From the NCBI RefSeq assembly GCF_016093545.1, contig NZ_JADKYX010000016.1, forward strand, positions 1-64,000: DNA of 64,000 nt. Reading direction: 5' to 3'. Shown one piece after another: positions 57,272 through 64,000 of the stretch. The position numbers and the translations under genes are program-made. How positions within the stretch are numbered: the stretch's first letter is position 1; each line of letters begins with the position of its first letter. Below the pieces are notes generated by a model that saw nothing but the letters and a program-made list of their open reading frames with translations, searched no databases and had not been told where the DNA came from. The DNA is from Massilia rhizosphaerae (GTDB lineage Bacteria; Pseudomonadota; Gammaproteobacteria; Burkholderiales; Burkholderiaceae_D).

Positions 57272-58051
57272 TCATCGCCTGACGGACAGCCCGAACGCCA
57301 GGCTGAGCCCCGGCGTATTCCGGTTCAATCCATGCACGGCCATCGCGTCGAGCTGGCAATCCCGGCTCAGGAGCCACGACGCGCCCGCGTCCACGACGGT
57401 CTGCGAACCGCCATGCGCCGCCCGCGCGATCCGCGGCGCGGCCAGTTCCGCGAAGCCGTGCAGCCGCTCGCTGTACGCCTTGCCCAGCGACGCCGCGAAC
57501 ACGCCATACAGGTAATGCGCGCCGGCATCGTCGCCGTCGCGCCCCACGCCCGGCATCACGCCCAGCGACCAGTCGCGGCCGAGGTCCCATTCGGCCGGCA
57601 CGTTCAGGGACGGCCGCAACCCCGTCCCGCGCACCGCGCGGCTGCCGGTCGGCAGGGCCGCTTCCGCGATCAGGCCGACGGACGGCCGCACCCCATCCTG
57701 ATCGACGAGATGCCATTTGACGCCCGCGGCGCCGTCGGCCCAGTCCGCGCTCGCCGTGTGCGCGCCCGTGGCCGGATCGCTCACGTGCGCGATCGTGCGG
57801 CCGGCCGTTTCCACCCGCAGCTCCAGCGCGTCGGACAGGCCGATGCGCAGCAACGTTGGGGTCGTGAGCGTGCGCACGTGGGCTTCGGCGTCACGTTGGC
57901 GATCCCACTGCAGGCCAGTCTCGAGCTGGACGCGGCCGTTGCCGACGACCTGGCTCGAGTTGGCGACGTTGGGACGGTCGGGGTTGATGATGTCGTCGTC
58001 CGCGTGGGCGGCCGGCAGCGCCAGGATGCCCGCCAGCAGGCAGGCAGGCAA
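57272..58051 (-). CDS. Phenol-degradation MetA-type outer-membrane protein; 5' end frame-disrupted by a TGCC repeat
   Basis: 259 residues of open frame from a TTG at 58051 to the stop at 57272. The body is a beta-rich outer-membrane-type protein (INPDRPNVANSSQVVGNGRV, ELRVETAGRTIAHV, GVIAEAALPTGSR-like strands) resembling the Phenol_MetA_deg/transporter family. There is no in-frame ATG. An ATG at 58085 in another frame would begin a signal peptide and would join the body perfectly if one unit of a (TGCC)3 run at about 58036-58050 were deleted (giving TLACLLAGILALPAAHA). The gene is therefore either off by slippage, started at TTG, or a new pseudogene. Confidence 0.6.
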   Translation of the reverse strand: MPACLLAGILALPAAHADDDIINPDRPNVANSSQVVGNGRVQLETGLQWDRQRDAEAHVRTLTTPTLLRIGLSDALELRVETAGRTIAHVSDPATGAHTASADWADGAAGVKWHLVDQDGVRPSVGLIAEAALPTGSRAVRGTGLRPSLNVPAEWDLGRDWSLGVMPGVGRDGDDAGAHYLYGVFAASLGKAYSERLHGFAELAAPRIARAAHGGSQTVVDAGASWLLSRDCQLDAMAVHGLNRNTPGLSLAFGLSVRR

Positions 58052-58344
58052 GGGTGGACGCGGGAATGGATGGGTACAAATGCATCGTGGACGGGCTTCG
58101 AAAAAGCGAGTGCCGATTGTATGCCGGGGTGGCTACCCATCGACGCATGCCCGGCCCTTCCTGTCCGGATTGTAATCGAACCGGATGATGCGGCCCGGCA
58201 ATGTGGCGCGGTAAATACGGATCGAGCACGATGCTCTCACGAGCGTGCACTATTTTGGTACATTGGCATTGTTGCCGTATAGCATTTCGCGGCTTCGCAC
58301 GCATTGCCCGACCGCGCGATGCCCCCCCACGAAAGAACGCGACC

Positions 58345-59962
58345 ATGCGTACCAATCTCCCCGTCACGAATCGCGAAGTGCGCCTCGCGGATGGCAAGAC
58401 CATCGTTTCCACCACCGATCTCAAGGGCCGCATCACCTACGCGAATCCGTATTTCGTCGAGATCAGCGGCTTCACGCTCGACGAACTGGTCGGCGCGCCG
58501 CAGAACATCGTGCGCCACCCCGACATGCCATCGGAAGCGTTCGCCGACCTGTGGCGCACGATCCGGGCGGGCGAGCCCTGGACCGCCCTCGTCAAGAACC
58601 GCTGCAAGAATGGCGATTTCTATTGGGTCAGGGCGAACGTCACGCCCATGTTCGAACGAGGCGAAGCGGTCGGCTACCTGTCGGTCCGCACCAAGCCGGC
58701 GGCGGAGGAAGTCGCCGCCGCCGAGGCGCTGTACGCGCGCCTGCGCGGCGCCGACGGCGGCCTGCGGCTGGCCAGGGGCAAGCCGGCCCGCACGGGCTGG
58801 CGCGGCAGGCTGGACGGCTGGATGCGGTTCGGCCTGGGCGCGCGCACGTCCCTCATGTGCGGTGCGCTGCTCGCGGTAGCGGCGCTCCAGGCGGCGGACG
58901 CCGGCGGCGGCTGGCGTATGCTGCTCGCGGCGGTGCCCGCCGTGGTGGCCGTCCTGATGTGGCTGACCGTGCGGCACGGCATCCTGGCGCCCCTGCGGCG
59001 CGCAACGCGATTGGGCATGCGGTTGGCCGGCGGCGACCTGACGGCGCAACGCGAGGCCGCGGCGGACGACGAAGTGGGCGCCCTGCTCGCGGCATTGACC
59101 CAGGTGGGCATCAACCTGCAGAGCGTCATCGGCGATATCCGCGCCAATTTCGAACAGATGCAACTGGCGACGTCCGAAATCGCACGGGGCAATATGGACC
59201 TGTCCGGACGCACGGAAAGCCAGGCATCGAGCCTGGAGCAGACCGCGGCGAGCATGGAGGAATTGTCGCGCAGCGTCGCCGACAATTCGCAGGCGCTGAC
59301 GCGGGCCGGTGCGTTGTCCGGCCATGCGGCGCAGGCGACGGAACGGGGCAGCGCGTCCGTGGACCAGATGCTGGCCTCGATGGATGCCGTCACCGCCTCG
59401 TCGCGCCAGGTGCTCGACATCGTCGGCATCATCGAGACGATCGCGTTCCAGACCAATATCCTGGCCCTCAACGCGGCCGTCGAAGCGGCGCGCGCAGGCG
59501 AGCAAGGACGCGGCTTCGCGGTCGTCGCGAGCGAGGTGCGTAACCTGGCCGGCCGTTGCAGCGCCTCCGCCAAGGACGTCGCGCAACTCGTGCAGGCCTC
59601 GATCGGCAACGTGGATGCCGGCGTCCGGACGAGCCAGGCGGTGGGAGAACAGGTGCGCGAGATCGCGGCCGCCATCGGCGACGTCAAGCAGGTGATGGAC
59701 GGGATTTCGGTCGCGGCGGGCGAGCAGGCGCACGGCATCGCCCAGGTGAATGCCGCGGTGGCGCACCTGGACGGCCTGACGCAGCAGAACGCGGCCCTGG
59801 TCGAGGAAGCCGCGGCGGCGACGGCCAGCGTGGTCGACCAGGCCGGCGCCATCGCCGACGCCCTGGCCATGTTCAAGGTGGCCGGCGCCGCCCGGCCGGG
59901 GGCGCGCCATGCGGCCCCGTCCCGCGCGGAGCGGGGCCGGACCGGTGCGCGGAAAGAACTGC

Positions 59963-59988
<26 letters not shown>
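58345..59988 (+). CDS. Methyl-accepting chemotaxis protein with N-terminal PAS domain (Aer-like)
   Basis: A 547-residue receptor. A cytoplasmic PAS domain occupies residues 5-115 (ITYANPYFVEISGFTLDELV, NIVRHPDMPSEAFADLW, CKNGDFYWVRANVTPMFERG), as in the redox receptor Aer. Two close membrane helices (about residues 170-205) follow with almost no periplasmic loop, then HAMP and the signalling hairpin with tip ETIAFQTNILALNAAVEAAR. The C-terminus lacks a CheR-docking pentapeptide. It probably senses cell energy or redox through PAS. Its last 26 bases overlap the convergent rpoD stop. Confidence 0.93.
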
Positions 59989-62632
<2,644 letters not shown>

Positions 62633-62883
62633 ATAACTTTCTCCAGTCGAGGCGTGGCGCGCGCCTGCGAAGTCAATAACCCACCTGGCCCGCTGTGCGG
62701 ACCCCGGAGGGACGGATGATGGGGATGGCCTAACCTTAGGGCGGAAGCCTGGAAATCAAGCACCCCTGCCGCTGCGGCCCGTCGGCGGGCGTCCTGGGCA
62801 GCCGCGACGGGCTGCGACGCGCGCGCTCAAGGGGTTCAAGCGGAACGGAATGTGGTTGAAATCGCGGTTTAGCATGTCGGAAC

Positions 62884-62911
62884 GAAAAAAAGCCCGTCAG
62901 ACAACGGGCTT
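62884..62911 (-). terminator. Intrinsic terminator on the minus strand upstream of rpoD
   Basis: AGCCCGT/ACGGGCT hairpin followed on the minus strand by seven T. It ends a minus-strand transcript arising between 62911 and 63219, before the rpoD start. The only candidate in that interval is the small ORF at 62897-63016 or an sRNA. Confidence 0.65.
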
Positions 62912-63016
62912 GAATCTATTTTCCAGGGGAGAAATAGAGGAGACATGAACATTATGCCCCAAGGAAATCTTTAGCGATAATTGAAATATCCGATAAGGGA
63001 TATCACTCAGACGCAT
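62897..63016 (-). CDS. Possible 39-residue small protein (or sRNA) ending in a terminator
   Basis: On the minus strand an ATG at 63016 follows AAAAAGGAAAT and opens a 39-codon frame beginning MRLSDIPYRIFQLSLKISLG. Its TGA falls inside the terminator hairpin at 62884-62911, an economy typical of very short genes. A TATGAT-like -10 box lies about 65-70 bases upstream. No family is recognised. The same DNA could instead be a non-coding RNA of about 190 bases. On the plus strand a nine-codon frame with GAGGAGAC (ATG 62945) overlaps and is less convincing. The rest of 62633-63219 is non-coding. Confidence 0.3.
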   Translation of the reverse strand: MRLSDIPYRIFQLSLKISLGHNVHVSSISPLENRFKPVV

Positions 63017-63219
63017 ATTTCCTTTTTCAACTTCCAGACCCTGGCTGCGTCGGCGCAAACCGTACGCAAGGAAAGGGGCGGATCATACACGATTTCTCGG
63101 CCGCGCGCCGCAGCATATGCATGAAATAACGGTCGAACAGTCAATAAAATGGGCCAATACGCGGCCGAGCGGCACACTTGCGGCGCGGCCATGCTATCCT
63201 TCCGCTTCCCGTTCTTACC

Positions 63220-63756
63220 ATGAAGTCAATGAATACGATGAGTCCTGTCGCCGAGCTCCCCGAGGCCACCGAAAACGCCACCCACGCCATTCCCGACGGC
63301 CAGAGCGCCAACGGCGCGCCGCAGGCGCCGGCCGCGGGCGCCGACGTCGATAGCGCGGCGGCCCCGTCCCCGCGCGCCCTGCTCAAGCAGATGCAGCAGC
63401 AGTTCAAGGCCTTCCGCGACTGCCTGCCGCTGGCGATCGGCATCGACAAGCAGGTGCTGGCCCGCATGCCCGGCCTGAACCGCAAGACCATGCGCGCCGC
63501 GCTCGGCATCCACACCGGCTCCATGCGCTACCTGCGCGCGATGGAAAAAGCGACCGTGCGCTACGACCTGGACGGCAACCCGGGCGCCGAAGTGACGGAC
63601 ACCCACCGCCAGCACGCCAAGGAACTCCTGCAGGAGCGCTTCAAGAAGGAAGCCGAGCGCAAGAAGGCCGAGCGCGAAGTGGCCGCGCAGGCGGAAGCCG
63701 ACCGCAAGCGCCAGGAAAAGCTGCAGCAGCTGGCATCCAAGTTCGCGAAGCGCTGA
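63220..63756 (+). CDS. ProQ/FinO-domain RNA-binding protein
   Basis: 178 residues from the ATG at 63220 (MKSMNTMSPVAEL); the upstream in-frame start at 63178 is unsupported. After a 45-residue Ala/Pro-rich lead comes a ProQ/FinO domain (about residues 48-130) with ALLKQMQQQFKAFRDCLPLA, GIDKQVLARMPGLNRKTMRA and RYLRAMEKATVRYDLDGNP. The C-terminal 40 residues form a basic helix (KKEAERKKAEREVAAQAEAD). Such proteins bind structured sRNAs and mRNA 3' ends as global chaperones. It may be co-transcribed with the exonuclease gene 13 bases downstream. Confidence 0.9.
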   Translation: MKSMNTMSPVAELPEATENATHAIPDGQSANGAPQAPAAGADVDSAAAPSPRALLKQMQQQFKAFRDCLPLAIGIDKQVLARMPGLNRKTMRAALGIHTGSMRYLRAMEKATVRYDLDGNPGAEVTDTHRQHAKELLQERFKKEAERKKAEREVAAQAEADRKRQEKLQQLASKFAKR

Positions 63757-63769
63757 GCGGCCGCGCCGG

Positions 63770-64000
63770 ATGAGCGAGGCCGACGACGCCCTCCCCCCTT
63801 ACGAAGGCATCCTGCTTGCCGACGTGCGCCTCGTGCGCACGCGCCAGGATGCGGACGGCGCGCTGGCCGCGCTGCTGGCGTCCGACACCGTCGGCTTCGA
63901 CACCGAATCCAAGCCCACGTTCCAGAAGGGCGAGCAATCGACGGGGCCGCACCTCGTGCAGCTCGCCACCGACCAGCACGCCTATCTGTTCCAGATCGGC
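63770..64000 (+). CDS. 3'-5' exonuclease, N-terminal part (runs off window)
   Basis: 77 codons are visible from the ATG at 63770. After a short lead (MSEADDALPPYEGILLADV) the sequence SDTVGFDTESKPTF carries the first acidic motif (DxE) of the DEDD exonuclease superfamily, followed by GPHLVQLATDQHAYLFQIG, which matches exo I of RNase D-like and WRN-like 3'-5' exonucleases. The remaining motifs are outside the window, so the subfamily cannot be fixed. Confidence 0.85.
   Translation, partial: MSEADDALPPYEGILLADVRLVRTRQDADGALAALLASDTVGFDTESKPTFQKGEQSTGPHLVQLATDQHAYLFQIG

Overview
The window is GC-rich, densely coded DNA from a betaproteobacterium, most likely Oxalobacteraceae (Massilia/Duganella/Telluria type). 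This is inferred from gene content: a hemCDXY block divergent from ppc, glnB next to nadE, a PEP-CTERM protein, an rpoD with a very long N-terminus, and a lipoprotein GH5 cellulase. No 16S or other definitive marker is present. Most of the window is ordinary core chromosome interrupted by accessory islands.

Region by region. 1-3988: a cut-off IS5-type transposase, a palindromic repeat, a 41-codon double-glycine-leader peptide gene (615) and a secreted M16 peptidase. 4000-6690: IS scrap yard, with an IS5/IS903-like remnant, an IS1634-type remnant and a complete-length IS5-group element whose transposase is frameshifted. 6865-12742: a lower-GC bacteriocin/microcin-like island with a putative membrane immunity protein, a Gly/Ala-rich GG-leader peptide, a MITE-like element, an HlyD adaptor, a C39-peptidase ABC transporter and a proline-rich GG-leader peptide whose leader and 5' UTR match the peptide at 615. 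12980-15900: cupin protein, LuxR remnant, two identical tRNA-Ser(CGA) genes on a duplicated block, GH5 cellulase and structured repeats. 15937-24454: the conserved serS-rarA-lolA-ftsK block (with a DUF421 gene wedged in), trxB and an Smr protein. 24478-30130: TRIC-type channel, glnB, nadE, two acyltransferases and a LysR regulator.

30131-38671: a transport locus with two perfect 16-bp operator-like palindromes, a TonB-dependent receptor, an alpha/beta hydrolase and a complete LivKGFHM-type ABC importer. Together they look like a substrate-specific uptake and hydrolysis pathway crossing both membranes. 38982-41497: PEP-CTERM protein, small secreted protein and secreted zinc metalloprotease. 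41594-49733: ppa, hemY-hemX-hemD-hemC (tetrapyrrole synthesis) and ppc. 49999-57253: a type VI secretion effector cassette (VgrG, Tle3-like phospholipase, DUF2875/Tla3-like adaptor, PAAR) with no recognisable immunity gene. 57272-64000: outer-membrane-type protein with a frame-disrupting tetranucleotide repeat, a PAS chemoreceptor, rpoD, a possible small gene or sRNA, a ProQ/FinO-domain protein and the start of a 3'-5' exonuclease.

The best candidate for an undescribed system is the GG-leader peptide family (615, 7374, 12584) with its dedicated C39 transporter: near-identical leaders and UTRs attached to entirely unrelated cores, one with a CX5C pair, one Gly-zipper-like and one about one-third proline.
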